A stretch of 47,597 nucleotides of DNA from an uncultured Alphaproteobacteria bacterium. GTDB lineage: Bacteria; Pseudomonadota; Alphaproteobacteria; CAAHEQ01; UBA3637. This document shows positions 32,872 through 42,401 of the stretch, one piece after another. Made by a program: the position numbers and the translations under genes. Where the stretch lies: the NCBI GenBank assembly GCA_947586835.1, contig CANPXT010000011.1, forward strand, positions 1 through 47,597, read 5' to 3'. Each line of letters begins with the position of its first letter. The first letter of the stretch is position 1. The notes under the pieces were generated by a model. The model saw only the letters and a list, made by a program, of their open reading frames with translations, was not told the DNA's origin and did no database searches.

Positions 32872-35800
32872 CTATGTCGTCAATGCAATCAACTCGCCGA
32901 GAAAACGCTTTACGGCTTTTATCTTTTCGCCCTGTCCGCCCCACGGACGTGAAACAACCAATTTATTATCCGGCCTTAACCGAATTGTCCCTGCTTGATG
33001 CGTGATATAATCAATTAACTTTTGCGGTGCTGGAAACTCATTTTGCCAAAAACCGATAACCGCTCCCTTGTCATTGAGTTGAAACGAATTGATATAAGCT
33101 GCCCGACACATTATTTTCAGCTCAACACTCGTGAATAAATTAGCCACCGTTTCGGGATACGGACCGAAGCAATCGGTTATTTCTTCTTTTAACAAGGTCA
33201 ATTCATCAAAGCTTTCCGTTGTGCCGATTTTGTGATAAAGATCTAATCGCGTTTGAAAATCGGGAACATAGCTTTCAGGTATCAAAACAGACAATCCCAA
33301 CGAAAGCTGCGGTGAAAATGAAACAATTTCGCCTTTTTGCCGCTTTTGTTTCAGCTGTTCGATGACCTCTTGCAACATTTTTTGATACAACGCAACCCCG
33401 ATTTCACGAATATGCCCCGATTGCTCTTTACCGAGCAGATTTCCAGCTCCCCTGATATCCAAATCACGACTCGCCAGTTGAAATCCGGCACCGAGTTTAT
33501 CAAGACTTTGCATAACTTCCAAACGTTTTTGCGCCGATTCCCCCAAATGATGCGGCGGAAGCGTTAAATAAGCATATGCGCGAATTTTACCGCGTCCGAC
33601 CCGACCACGCAACTGATAAAGCGATGCCAAACCGAACATATCCGCGCGATAAACAATTAATGTGTTGACAAACGACATATCCAATCCCGATTCGATAATG
33701 CCTGTTGCCAATAAAATATCAAACCGACGGGCTTGAAAATCCTGCATAATTTTTTCAAGCTGACTGCCTGACATTTGTCCGTGCGCTTTCACAATTTTCA
33801 AATCCGGCGTGAGGGCGAAAATAATCTGTTCGACTTGCGGCATATCGGCTATGCGCGGCGTTACCACAAACACACCCCCGCCTCGAAAATGTTCTCGTAA
33901 AAGCGCTTCTTTAATCATAACGGGATCAAACGGCAAAACAAATGTTTTAACGGCCAAGCGATCCAAAGGCGGTGTGGCAATAACGGATAAATCTTTCACA
34001 CCCGCCAATGATAATTGCAGCGTTCGCGGAATCGGTGTTGCCGAAAGCGTTAAAATATGCGCATTTTTTTGCATTTCTTTGAGCTTTTCTTTATGCGCAA
34101 CCCCAAAGTGCTGCTCTTCATCAATAATTACCAATCCCAAACGTTTAAAATGAACGGAATCGGACAAAAGCGCATGCGTGCCGATTACAATATCCGTCTG
34201 TCCCTCGGCAATCGATTCTTTGACCGATTTTGCTTGTTTGGATGTACTCAATCGCGAAAGTGAATCAATCCGAATCGGAAACCCTTTAAAGCGCTCTTGA
34301 AATGTTAAAGCATGTTGACGAACCAATAAAGTCGTCGGCGCGATAACGGCTGCTTGCAAACCGTTAATTGCCGCAATGAATGCCGCACGCAAAGCCATTT
34401 CCGTTTTACCGAAACCCACATCACCGCACACAAGTCTGTCCATAGGTTTGCCGGATGACAAATCTGCCTCAATTTCTTGTATGGTGCGTAATTGATCATC
34501 TGTTTCGGCATAAGGAAAGCGCAAACAAAATTCTTGATATGCCTCTTGCGGTACCGACAGCGGTTCGGCTTTATTCAGGGCACGCAGTCCCGCCGTTTGC
34601 ATTAATTTTTCCGCCATGGCAAACAAATCTTTTCGAACACGCTCCCGCCGATTAATAAAAGCATTGCTTCCCAATGTATCCAACGGCATATTTTCCGCAT
34701 CGGAACCGTATTTTGACAAAGTATCCATATTTTCCACCGGCACAAACAACTTATCGCCTTTGGCATATTCCAACTGGATACAATCATGCGCAACACCGCT
34801 TGCTTCAATGGGTTTTAAACCGATAAAACGCCCGATACCGTGCACTTGATGAACAATTAATTCCCCAACCGTTAAAACAGATACATCAAAAATTTTATTT
34901 TTTCGCTTTGTCGTTTGTCGAACGGGCTGACTTTCACCCAACACATCGCTTTGCGTTATAATGCGCATGCGATCATCATAAAAACCGCTCTCAAACGGCA
35001 CCTGCAATACCGACGGTGCCTGATTAAGCGCTTCCTTAAACGAATGAGCTTCGTTTAACATAAGACCGTGCGCTTCCATTATTCCTTTCAATCGCAACAA
35101 ACTGCTTTTGGAAACAGCCGTAAAAATGCATCGACGCGTTTCCTGTCGAACAAAATCGGCACAAGAATCAAACACACTCCGATTCTTGGCAGTTTGCGTG
35201 AAAATTTCACCTGCTCGCGCTCCGGCATCGGTTTCTCCCGGACGAACGAACGGCGAAAAAACATATGTTTCTTTTAAATCAAAAATCTGTTGAAGTTCCT
35301 CGTTCGTCAAATAAAGCCACCGCGGACGAACGGGAATATATTTATCATCATTCATCAACGGATTTTTTAAATAAAGTTGTCGCGCTTCATAATATTCTTC
35401 AATAAATGATTCTTGCGCCAAAAAAGCCTCTTGCGTTCTGTTTTCCATTGAAAACGAGGCGTGAGGCAAATAATCAAACAGTGTTTGCAATTCTTCATGC
35501 AATAACGGCAAAAAATGTTCCAACCCCGGTACATTTTGCCCGTTCGAAACACTTTCATAGATAAAGTCGTTACCTTCAAAGCCGTTCATTTGCCGATAAC
35601 GCGTGCGAAACAAAGCAATGGTTTCAGGCGTTAAGCGATATTCGCAAACAGGCTTGATGACAAGCGATTCCGTTTGAGACAACGTTCGTTGCGTTGTTTC
35701 ATCAAACAAGCGAACGGAATCAATTTCATCACCGAAAAAATCAATTCGAAACGGATGCGTCATACCCCCCGAAAAAACATCAATCAATCCGCCGCGAACG

Positions 35801-36282
35801 GCATATTCCCCGGGCTCCATCACCGTACCGGTCAAATGATACCCGTTTTCACTTAAAAATTGACGTAACTTTTCCGGCGAATAACAACTCCCTTTACGAA
35901 GCGATAAAACCGATTTTTGAAAAAATGATTTCGGCGGCACTTTTTGCATTATGGCAGAAGCAGTCGTCAATAAAAGCGTTCCCGTTGATTTGGATTTCGC
36001 TGACTTTTCCTCTTGTTCCGTACCTGATAAAAAAGTTAAGGTATCAATGCGTGCTCCCGTCACGGATAAGCGCGGGGAAGCGCGATCATAAGGCACCGTA
36101 TTCCACGGCAAAAACGTAATGACTTTTATTTCCGGCGCAATCACCGAAAGAATTGCTTCCAACGTATGTAATTGATTCTCATCGGGCAAAATATGACAAT
36201 GCAGCAGGCTTTTTTTCATCAACCGTTTTAAAACAAAGCCCTGATAACCTTTCGGTACACCGCAAATGTTTTTTTTCACCAT
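32872..36282 (-). CDS. mfd: Transcription-repair coupling factor
   Basis: Mfd is a 1136-residue DNA translocase that pushes stalled RNA polymerase off DNA damage and recruits UvrA. Domains in order: UvrB-homology region (about 1-330), RNA polymerase interacting domain (about 440-500, VHQVHGIGRFIGL), helicase domain with Walker A GDVGFGKTE (about 615) and DEEQHFGV, TRG region (RGRVGRGKIRAYAYL), and a C-terminal UvrA-binding regulatory domain. It is last in a minus-strand run after the Sel1 gene, dus and trkA, starting 11 bases after trkA ends. The N-terminus lacks about 30 residues relative to E. coli, which is within family variation. Confidence 0.95.
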   Translation of the reverse strand: MVKKNICGVPKGYQGFVLKRLMKKSLLHCHILPDENQLHTLEAILSVIAPEIKVITFLPWNTVPYDRASPRLSVTGARIDTLTFLSGTEQEEKSAKSKSTGTLLLTTASAIMQKVPPKSFFQKSVLSLRKGSCYSPEKLRQFLSENGYHLTGTVMEPGEYAVRGGLIDVFSGGMTHPFRIDFFGDEIDSVRLFDETTQRTLSQTESLVIKPVCEYRLTPETIALFRTRYRQMNGFEGNDFIYESVSNGQNVPGLEHFLPLLHEELQTLFDYLPHASFSMENRTQEAFLAQESFIEEYYEARQLYLKNPLMNDDKYIPVRPRWLYLTNEELQQIFDLKETYVFSPFVRPGETDAGARAGEIFTQTAKNRSVFDSCADFVRQETRRCIFTAVSKSSLLRLKGIMEAHGLMLNEAHSFKEALNQAPSVLQVPFESGFYDDRMRIITQSDVLGESQPVRQTTKRKNKIFDVSVLTVGELIVHQVHGIGRFIGLKPIEASGVAHDCIQLEYAKGDKLFVPVENMDTLSKYGSDAENMPLDTLGSNAFINRRERVRKDLFAMAEKLMQTAGLRALNKAEPLSVPQEAYQEFCLRFPYAETDDQLRTIQEIEADLSSGKPMDRLVCGDVGFGKTEMALRAAFIAAINGLQAAVIAPTTLLVRQHALTFQERFKGFPIRIDSLSRLSTSKQAKSVKESIAEGQTDIVIGTHALLSDSVHFKRLGLVIIDEEQHFGVAHKEKLKEMQKNAHILTLSATPIPRTLQLSLAGVKDLSVIATPPLDRLAVKTFVLPFDPVMIKEALLREHFRGGGVFVVTPRIADMPQVEQIIFALTPDLKIVKAHGQMSGSQLEKIMQDFQARRFDILLATGIIESGLDMSFVNTLIVYRADMFGLASLYQLRGRVGRGKIRAYAYLTLPPHHLGESAQKRLEVMQSLDKLGAGFQLASRDLDIRGAGNLLGKEQSGHIREIGVALYQKMLQEVIEQLKQKRQKGEIVSFSPQLSLGLSVLIPESYVPDFQTRLDLYHKIGTTESFDELTLLKEEITDCFGPYPETVANLFTSVELKIMCRAAYINSFQLNDKGAVIGFWQNEFPAPQKLIDYITHQAGTIRLRPDNKLVVSRPWGGQGEKIKAVKRFLGELIALTT

Positions 36283-36293
36283 TAAAAGTTTTC

Positions 36294-37661
36294 CTAAAAG
36301 AAATTAAATCCGACCGTAAACAATTTTTCCGCTTCGTGTACCTTTCCGCGCTCAACAAACAAGATGACAACATCTTTCGGTTCAACTTTTAAATCATCAC
36401 CGGCCGGTAAAAACACATCTTGGCGAATCAAACCCGCAACCACAACGCCGGCGGGAATTTTTGTCTTTCCGAGCGGATGTTTTGTGATTTTTGCCGTTTC
36501 AAGGGCTTCAACTTCCAAAATTTCACCAATGCCCGATTGCAAAAAATAATCATTTTTCACACGTCCTTTACGAATATGTCTTAAAATGGCAGAAACCAAT
36601 ACGGCATTGGGTTCAACAGTAATATCAACGCCTAATCCCGTTACTAAATCCTGATATAAGGGGTTATGCATTAACGCACACGTTCTGTCAACGCCGTTAC
36701 GCTTGGCTATTAACGATAACAAAATGTTACTTTCATCGGTATGTGTTGTCGCAATGGCTATTTGATAAGCATTTAAATTCAAATCATCACTGACGGAATC
36801 ATCTAAGCCGTTACCGTGAATAACAAGCGTATTTTCCAATTTTTCCGCCAAAAATCGCGCACGATCTTCATTTTGCTCCACAATCGTTACATTTTCGGCA
36901 AATGACGTTTGTTCCAGCGTTTTAGCCAATTGATAGCCGACGCGTCCGCCACCGAAAATAACCATATATTTCGGCGAAACCGTTTCATAACCTAAAATAT
37001 CCAACACTTCCAAAAACACTTTGGAATCGCAAATCAAGAAAATATCATCCCCCGGACGCAATGCCGTTTCCATTAAATTCAATAATCTTCTCCGCCGTTT
37101 AAGTGCGACGAAGCGCACCGGTAAACCGGCTGTCATTGCCATTAAGTCTGCCGTTTTTTTACCGACCAAAATCGAACCGCGTCGACACCTTAAACCAACC
37201 ATTTTCAATCGACCATCTGCTAAATTAACCAAGTCGGATGAAAAAGCAACCGAAAGCGATCCCAAGACCTGATGCGCCGTTTCCACTTCGGGCGACAACA
37301 CAACATCAATGCTTTGTGCCTGCAAAAATGATTTATATTTTGCCGACAAATATTCCGATGACCCGATTCGGGCAATACGAGTCGGCACGTTAAACACCGA
37401 ACGCGCTACGCCGCAAGCAACAATATTCGTTTCATCGGAACCGGTTACCGCCAATAAAACATCGGCACTATCAGCTCCGGCTTTTTCAAGCGTTGCAGGA
37501 TAAGCGGAAGATCCTGTAATTGTTTGAATATCAAGCTGTTCACTTAAATTGGCAAGACATTCCTCATCTGTATCGATTAACACGATTTCATTATTTTCGG
37601 CTCGCAAATATTTTGCCAGACCGACACCGGCCTGCCCGGCTCCCGCAATAATAATTTTCAT
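36294..37661 (-). CDS. trkA: Trk potassium uptake regulatory protein TrkA
   Basis: A 455-residue cytoplasmic NAD(H)-binding subunit that gates the TrkH/TrkG potassium channel. The duplicated RCK layout is clear. The first nucleotide-binding fold begins MKIIIAGAGQAGVGLAKYL; the second begins VIFGGGRVGYQLAKTL at about residue 232. Each is followed by a TrkA-C lobe, the last ending in DDLKVEPKDVVILFV. No trkH is in the window. The gene overlaps dus by four bases (ATGA) and lies 11 bases before mfd. Confidence 0.94.
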   Translation of the reverse strand: MKIIIAGAGQAGVGLAKYLRAENNEIVLIDTDEECLANLSEQLDIQTITGSSAYPATLEKAGADSADVLLAVTGSDETNIVACGVARSVFNVPTRIARIGSSEYLSAKYKSFLQAQSIDVVLSPEVETAHQVLGSLSVAFSSDLVNLADGRLKMVGLRCRRGSILVGKKTADLMAMTAGLPVRFVALKRRRRLLNLMETALRPGDDIFLICDSKVFLEVLDILGYETVSPKYMVIFGGGRVGYQLAKTLEQTSFAENVTIVEQNEDRARFLAEKLENTLVIHGNGLDDSVSDDLNLNAYQIAIATTHTDESNILLSLIAKRNGVDRTCALMHNPLYQDLVTGLGVDITVEPNAVLVSAILRHIRKGRVKNDYFLQSGIGEILEVEALETAKITKHPLGKTKIPAGVVVAGLIRQDVFLPAGDDLKVEPKDVVILFVERGKVHEAEKLFTVGFNFF

Positions 37662-38581
37662 TTATGTCCCCTTTCCGGTTTTGTAAAAAATCCTTTAATT
37701 AAACTGCGTACCCTATCGGGCGATTCGGCACGAAACATTTGTTCACAAAAAGTTTGACGTCCCAGATAGTATTTTGCATAATGTGCTAAATGCTTTCGCG
37801 AGGCATATAACCCTTTTAAACCGTAAAACGAGAGCATTTTTTCAAAATGTTCTAAGACTGTTTCAGCCAACGCAACCTCACCGACCTGTCCCGTTTCAAG
37901 CGTTCTTAAAAACCACGGTTGACCCCATAAAGCCCGACCAATCATCACACCGTTTGCACCCGAAAGCGTTAAAGCATCGTTTAAAGACTCCTCATCACAA
38001 ATATCACCGTTAACAATCAATTCACAATTTTGTAATGAAAGATTTTTTAAAACTTTCCAATCGGCAGTGCCGGAAAATCCTTGTGTTTTCGTTCGAGCAT
38101 GTACCACTAATCGCTGAATGCCGACCGAAGCCAAGCGCGGTGCAAATTGATAAATCTCATCTGCCGTTTTCCATCCCAATCGTGTTTTTATCGAAACAGG
38201 GACGGAAACAGCATGAACAACCGCTTCGGCCAGATGCATTGCCGACTCGATTTCTTTCATAAAAGCCGCACCGCATCCGTCCGAGACTAATTTTCGTATC
38301 GGACATCCCATATTAATATCAATGCCGACAGCGCCTTCCTCTTGTGCTTTTTGAGCAACATAAACCATATCATCGATATTATTTCCGACCAATTGCACAA
38401 TAATATTTTTCTCGTTTCGAATATCCATGGTTCTTAAAGATGATTTTAAACCCTGTCGATAAAAATGCGCGGAAACCATTTCCGTATAGAGCGGTGCTTG
38501 AGTAAAATGTCTGACAATTTGGCGAAACGGTTTATCCGAAATACCGACCATGGGAGCTCCGTATACGATTCGTTTTTTCAT
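37658..38581 (-). CDS. dusB: tRNA-dihydrouridine synthase, DusB/NifR3 type
   Basis: A 307-residue FMN enzyme that reduces uridine in tRNA D-loops. It starts GAPMVGISDKPFR and contains INMGCPIRKLVSDGCGAAF, where the Cys of the GCP motif is the proton donor. SIKTRLGW, LVVHARTKTQGFSG, VNGDI and GVMIGRALWG line the FMN site. DusB is the likeliest class, as dusB (nifR3) is the standard gene in Alphaproteobacteria; DusA cannot be excluded. ATG 38581 is chosen because GAGG sits six bases before it; an earlier in-frame ATG lies inside the previous gene. The ntrBC genes often found next to nifR3 are absent. Confidence 0.9.
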   Translation of the reverse strand: MKKRIVYGAPMVGISDKPFRQIVRHFTQAPLYTEMVSAHFYRQGLKSSLRTMDIRNEKNIIVQLVGNNIDDMVYVAQKAQEEGAVGIDINMGCPIRKLVSDGCGAAFMKEIESAMHLAEAVVHAVSVPVSIKTRLGWKTADEIYQFAPRLASVGIQRLVVHARTKTQGFSGTADWKVLKNLSLQNCELIVNGDICDEESLNDALTLSGANGVMIGRALWGQPWFLRTLETGQVGEVALAETVLEHFEKMLSFYGLKGLYASRKHLAHYAKYYLGRQTFCEQMFRAESPDRVRSLIKGFFTKPERGHK

Positions 38582-38592
38582 TTTTTCCTCAC

Positions 38593-39318
38593 TCATGGAA
38601 GCTCTATCGATGTTAACGTCAACCATTCACCTTCGTGACGCCATTGATTCTTTACTCCGCGCAAAGCGGCTTGTTCTTTTCGTTTCTTTAAATTTTGATA
38701 CATGACCAATTGAGACGAATGAGTTGTTAAATCTTTCTGTTTCGGAAACAAAACTTTCAACGCTTTTTCTAACCACAGACAAGCGGCTTCAAAATCTTCC
38801 TGATCGGCATAAAGCGCGGCAACCTTAAATTGTGCGGGTGTATAATTTAACTTTCCGCCTTTGGTATACCAATAAAGTGCTTTTTCCGCATCGGCCAACA
38901 AAATTTTATTTTCCGAATAAATTTCACCCAAACGCATACAGGCTTCGGCTATTTTATTATCACAAGCCATTTTATAAAAAGCAACGGCTTTTTTAGGATT
39001 TTCATTCACGTTTTTTCCTTCTTCATAAGCCTTGGCAATCACAAACTGACTGATAGCATCTCCGCTGTCGGCTAATCGGGCATGCCATGCCAAATCCCAG
39101 TATTCATCACTTTGTGCCGTCATGGAATTCGGATGTTTTTTCAAATATTTTTGAATGGAAATTTCATTTTCCTTTTGCAGCTGATTATTTTTTTGAATTT
39201 CTGCAATGGCTGTTTTATCCTCATCAGATAATTCGGCAGCCGCGCACAAAACAGACTTTTGAATCCCAAAAGTCAAGCAAAAAAGCGCAAAAAAGCAATA
39301 AAAAGGTTTTATTTTCAT
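38593..39318 (-). CDS. Exported Sel1-repeat protein
   Basis: A 241-residue protein with a signal peptide (about 1-26, ending LCAAA) and three to four Sel1/TPR-like units (about 75-195): GDAISQFVIAKAYEEGKNV, then AVAFYKMACDNKIAEACMRL and similar pairs. Sel1 repeats act as protein-binding scaffolds, and in host-associated bacteria some are secreted. No ribosome binding site is evident before the ATG. It heads the minus-strand dus-trkA-mfd run and is divergent from trmFO across only 44 bases. The function is not known. Confidence 0.82.
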   Translation of the reverse strand: MKIKPFYCFFALFCLTFGIQKSVLCAAAELSDEDKTAIAEIQKNNQLQKENEISIQKYLKKHPNSMTAQSDEYWDLAWHARLADSGDAISQFVIAKAYEEGKNVNENPKKAVAFYKMACDNKIAEACMRLGEIYSENKILLADAEKALYWYTKGGKLNYTPAQFKVAALYADQEDFEAACLWLEKALKVLFPKQKDLTTHSSQLVMYQNLKKRKEQAALRGVKNQWRHEGEWLTLTSIELP

Positions 39319-39362
39319 TTGAAATATGATATAGCATATTTTAAAACGGAAGGAAAGAAAAA

Positions 39363-40706
39363 ATGATAAAAAAAGTAATAATTATCGGTGCGGGTCTGGC
39401 CGGAAGCGAAGCGGCCTGGCAACTTTTAAAGAGAAATATTGCCGTTGAAATGATTGAAATGCGTCCGAAAAAGTCAACTCCGGCACATAAAACTGCCCTG
39501 TTTGGCGAGTTGGTCTGTTCCAACTCACTCCGAGCCGATGATGACACACAAAATGCCGTTGGTTTACTTCATGCCGAATTACGGGCCATGGATTCGTTAA
39601 TCATGCAAGCTGCCGATGCGACAAAAGTACCTGCCGGAGGTGCTTTAGCAGTTAATCGGGAAGACTTTTCAACATATATTACAAACACGCTTAAAAGCCA
39701 TCCGCTTTTTTCATTAAAAATTGCCGAATCGGGTCTGCCCGAATCAACCGACACACCGATTATTGTTGCAACGGGGCCCTTAACAAGTGATAAAATGAGC
39801 GCGGATATTCAAGCTTTGACAAAAGAAGTGTCTTTACATTTTTTTGATGCGATTGCCCCCATAGTTTATACCGAATCGATTGATATGCGTCTGGCATGGT
39901 ATCAATCGCGCTATGACAAGGGAGATCGGTTTGATTATTTAAACTGTCCGCTCACAAAAGAAGAATACAATCTCTTTCTTGATGCCTTACTTTCCGGGGA
40001 GAAAACCACTTTCAAAGAGTGGGAAAAAGATACTCCTTACTTCGAGGGCTGTTTACCTGTTGAGGTCATGGCCGAACGTGGGCGTCAAACGCTTTTATTC
40101 GGGCCGATGAAACCTGTCGGACTATCCGATCCGCATGAAAACGGGCATCGACCGTTTGCCGTATTGCAATTACGGAAAGAAACCAAAGACGGCAGGCTTA
40201 TGAATTTGGTCGGTTTTCAAACAAAACTGACATATGGGGCACAAAAACAGGTGTTTCGTCTCATTCCCGCTTTAAAAAATGCCGAGTTTGCCCGATTGGG
40301 CGGCATTCATCGCAACACATTCGTATGCGGACCGAAAGTGTTAACGGAAAGATTGTCGTTAAAAGCGCGTCCCGATGTTAAATTGGCCGGACAAATTACC
40401 GGCTGTGAAGGCTATGTGGAAAGTACGGCTATTGGCCTGCTGGCCGGTCTTTTTACGGCCGATTCACAATTGCCCCTGCCCCCTGCCGAAACGGCACTCG
40501 GCGCCATGTTGAAACATATTACCGTTTCTGCCGAAACAGATGTTTTTCAACCGATGAATATTAATTTCGGACTTTTTCCGCCGCTTGACGAATTATACAC
40601 CGATACCAAACATCATCTGCCCAAAGGAAAAGAGAGAAAACTTCTCTATACAGAACGCGCCAAACAAGCATTGAAAAATTGGAAAAAGCAATTACCATCT
40701 GTTTAA
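39363..40706 (+). CDS. trmFO: Methylenetetrahydrofolate-tRNA-(uracil-5-)-methyltransferase
   Basis: A 447-residue folate- and FAD-dependent enzyme that makes 5-methyluridine at position 54 of tRNA, in place of the SAM-dependent TrmA. The FAD-binding start VIIIGAGLAGSEAAW (5-19) is followed by EMRPKKSTPAHKT, the CSNSLRADD motif and CPLTKEEY, all typical of TrmFO, and later GLSDPHENG and GCEGYVESTAIGL. AAGGAAAG precedes the ATG. It is probably monocistronic: the next plus-strand gene has its own promoter. Confidence 0.95.
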   Translation: MIKKVIIIGAGLAGSEAAWQLLKRNIAVEMIEMRPKKSTPAHKTALFGELVCSNSLRADDDTQNAVGLLHAELRAMDSLIMQAADATKVPAGGALAVNREDFSTYITNTLKSHPLFSLKIAESGLPESTDTPIIVATGPLTSDKMSADIQALTKEVSLHFFDAIAPIVYTESIDMRLAWYQSRYDKGDRFDYLNCPLTKEEYNLFLDALLSGEKTTFKEWEKDTPYFEGCLPVEVMAERGRQTLLFGPMKPVGLSDPHENGHRPFAVLQLRKETKDGRLMNLVGFQTKLTYGAQKQVFRLIPALKNAEFARLGGIHRNTFVCGPKVLTERLSLKARPDVKLAGQITGCEGYVESTAIGLLAGLFTADSQLPLPPAETALGAMLKHITVSAETDVFQPMNINFGLFPPLDELYTDTKHHLPKGKERKLLYTERAKQALKNWKKQLPSV

Positions 40707-40736
40707 ACATAAATTTAATATTTCTCAAAATTTTTC

Positions 40737-40765
40737 TTGCATTTTAATGCATTATTTGTTATAAT
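40737..40765 (+). promoter_or_regulatory. Promoter of the MORN-like gene
   Basis: TTGCAT (40737-40742) and a consensus TATAAT (40760-40765) have a 17-base spacer. The expected leader is about 40 bases. Confidence 0.7.
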
Positions 40766-40811
40766 TAAGATAGGTTAAAAGGTGTAATACTTAAATTAAA
40801 GAGAGATTTAA

Positions 40812-41513
40812 ATGAGTACAGTATCTGAAGAAAAAAAATCTGCGGAAGAGAAAACAATTGACACTATATTTGACATTGCTTTGTTACCCGTTGACATAGT
40901 TTGCGACATAGTTGATTCTTTAACCACCGAATCCCCACAAGACAACCCCGAGGATTATAAGTACGTTTCAGGACGAGACTACTACAAAGACAAAAATTTG
41001 AGTGATAATTATCTTGTTATTCTGTCAAATAACCGAATAGTTGCGGAAGGCCATACATCAATCCGCGGACGCGAAGGGATTTGGAGGGATTATAGCAACT
41101 ATGATGGTTCTAAGGCGAAAAGAATTATTGAAGCCGAATATCGAAATGGAAAAAAGAATGGCTCATATACGGAAACAAAAACTTTTGCAAATGAAACATG
41201 GGTAACGACAGGCACCTATGAAAACAATAAAAAAAACGGAAAGTTTACCACTTCTAAAAATAAGGTTCCTGTTTATGAAGAAACATATAAAAACGATAAA
41301 ATTAAAGAATCACGGGAATATGACGAATCGGGAAATATAGCAAGGGTATCTACTTTCTCTAGCGTTGCCCTTAATGAAAATAAATCTGATGCAACTTCTT
41401 TAAGCCCTCATGCAGCTTCTGTATTGGCACAAAACAGCACTTGCATAACAAATGCGGATCAAAATAATAATGAGAACATTATTTATGATCCCAAATCATC
41501 AGGCAGAGTTTAA
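40812..41513 (+). CDS. Unknown protein with MORN-like repeats
   Basis: A 233-residue protein without a clear signal peptide. Residues 15-40 form a moderately hydrophobic stretch (FDIALLPVDIVCDIV). The middle (about 75-180) shows repeated strand pairs such as AEYRNGKKNGSYTET, GTYENNKKNGKFTTS and ETYKNDKIKESREYD. These resemble MORN or YwqK-like repeats, in which a Tyr-x-Asn-Gly-Lys unit recurs about every 20-25 residues. The C-terminal 50 residues are Asn/Ser-rich and probably disordered. GAGAG precedes the ATG. Function unknown; MORN-like repeats are found in surface, toxin and antitoxin proteins. Confidence 0.7.
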   Translation: MSTVSEEKKSAEEKTIDTIFDIALLPVDIVCDIVDSLTTESPQDNPEDYKYVSGRDYYKDKNLSDNYLVILSNNRIVAEGHTSIRGREGIWRDYSNYDGSKAKRIIEAEYRNGKKNGSYTETKTFANETWVTTGTYENNKKNGKFTTSKNKVPVYEETYKNDKIKESREYDESGNIARVSTFSSVALNENKSDATSLSPHAASVLAQNSTCITNADQNNNENIIYDPKSSGRV

Positions 41514-41524
41514 TTTTTTAAAAA

Positions 41525-42256
41525 TTAATTTTCATAAATAGCCGGAAGATATTCATTAAATCCGTTATCATGCGTTGCGTTCGGAATGATGATTATATTT
41601 TTTTCATCAGCCAGAGATTCGGTTAATTTATAAGAGACAACCTTATCTTTTTTGCCGATAAAGTGTATTTGAGGGACGCAAGGCATTTTTTTCAAATCAA
41701 GGGAGTCCGTCAGCGGAGGTAAATTTAAATTTTCCGTCCATTTTTCGTGATTTAATACGCCGGCAAGCGTTATCCATTTTTTTACACGCAAATCGGGATT
41801 GTTTTCCGCAATCACACCCGACACCAAAGCGCCGCCCGAATAGCCGATTAAAACAACGGGTTTCTGTTTTGATATATCTTTAATCGCTTGTGTGACAGCG
41901 GATATAATGTCCGATGAAAATCTGCCGGTTGTCCAATCTTTTTCACTGCATTTCATATCGTTGACAAACTGACAGGGTCGTGCCAGATATACCACATTTG
42001 CATTCGGATCATTAAAAGCAATTTTTCTTAAAAAAACACCGTGCGGCGTCGGATTTGCTGTCGGTTGTCCGGCATAATTAAAAGCATTTCCGTCGCCTTC
42101 AATATAAATGCGAACAGGTTGAGAAGAATTTGTTATTTTTTGCCATGATGCCAATCGATAAGTATCCGTTTGAATTTCTTCATATGTAAAAGAAGGCGGC
42201 ACCGTTATGCTTTGACAACCATACAACAAAAACGAAAGCAAAAGAATTTTTTTCAT
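41525..42256 (-). CDS. Lipoprotein with alpha/beta hydrolase fold
   Basis: A 243-residue lipoprotein (lipobox LLYGC, cysteine at residue 14) with an alpha/beta hydrolase domain. The nucleophile elbow is GYSGGA (about 138-143), a candidate acid is the Asp in IGKKDKVVS, and the likely catalytic histidine is in NATHDNGF near the C-terminus, so the Ser-Asp-His triad appears complete. It is probably an envelope esterase or lipase; the substrate is unknown. Promoter spacing predicts that transcription begins at or next to the ATG, and no ribosome binding site is seen. Confidence 0.83.
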   Translation of the reverse strand: MKKILLLSFLLYGCQSITVPPSFTYEEIQTDTYRLASWQKITNSSQPVRIYIEGDGNAFNYAGQPTANPTPHGVFLRKIAFNDPNANVVYLARPCQFVNDMKCSEKDWTTGRFSSDIISAVTQAIKDISKQKPVVLIGYSGGALVSGVIAENNPDLRVKKWITLAGVLNHEKWTENLNLPPLTDSLDLKKMPCVPQIHFIGKKDKVVSYKLTESLADEKNIIIIPNATHDNGFNEYLPAIYEN

Positions 42257-42262
42257 GATTTT

Positions 42263-42290
42263 ATTATCGTCTTTTTAATTTTTATTGCAA
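42263..42290 (-). promoter_or_regulatory. Promoter of the lipoprotein hydrolase gene
   Basis: On the minus strand TTGCAA (42285-42290) and GATAAT (42263-42268) are 16 bases apart. The -10 box ends seven bases before the ATG, which predicts a leaderless mRNA. Confidence 0.5.
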
Positions 42291-42342
42291 CAAATTATTC
42301 AATTTATTTTCAAAAAAGTGTGTATTTCATTTTTTTTAAAAG

Positions 42343-42374
42343 AAAACCTCCCGGAATTGCTTCCGAGAGGTTTT
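42343..42374 (-). terminator. Terminator of the autotransporter gene
   Basis: AAAACCTC (42343-42350) pairs with GAGGTTTT (42367-42374), with a further GGAA/TTCC inner stem. On the minus strand the hairpin is followed by a T-rich tract. It lies about 28 bases after the stop codon. Confidence 0.8.
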
Positions 42375-42401
42375 ACAAGGAGCCATTAAACGCGTGTCAA
42401 G

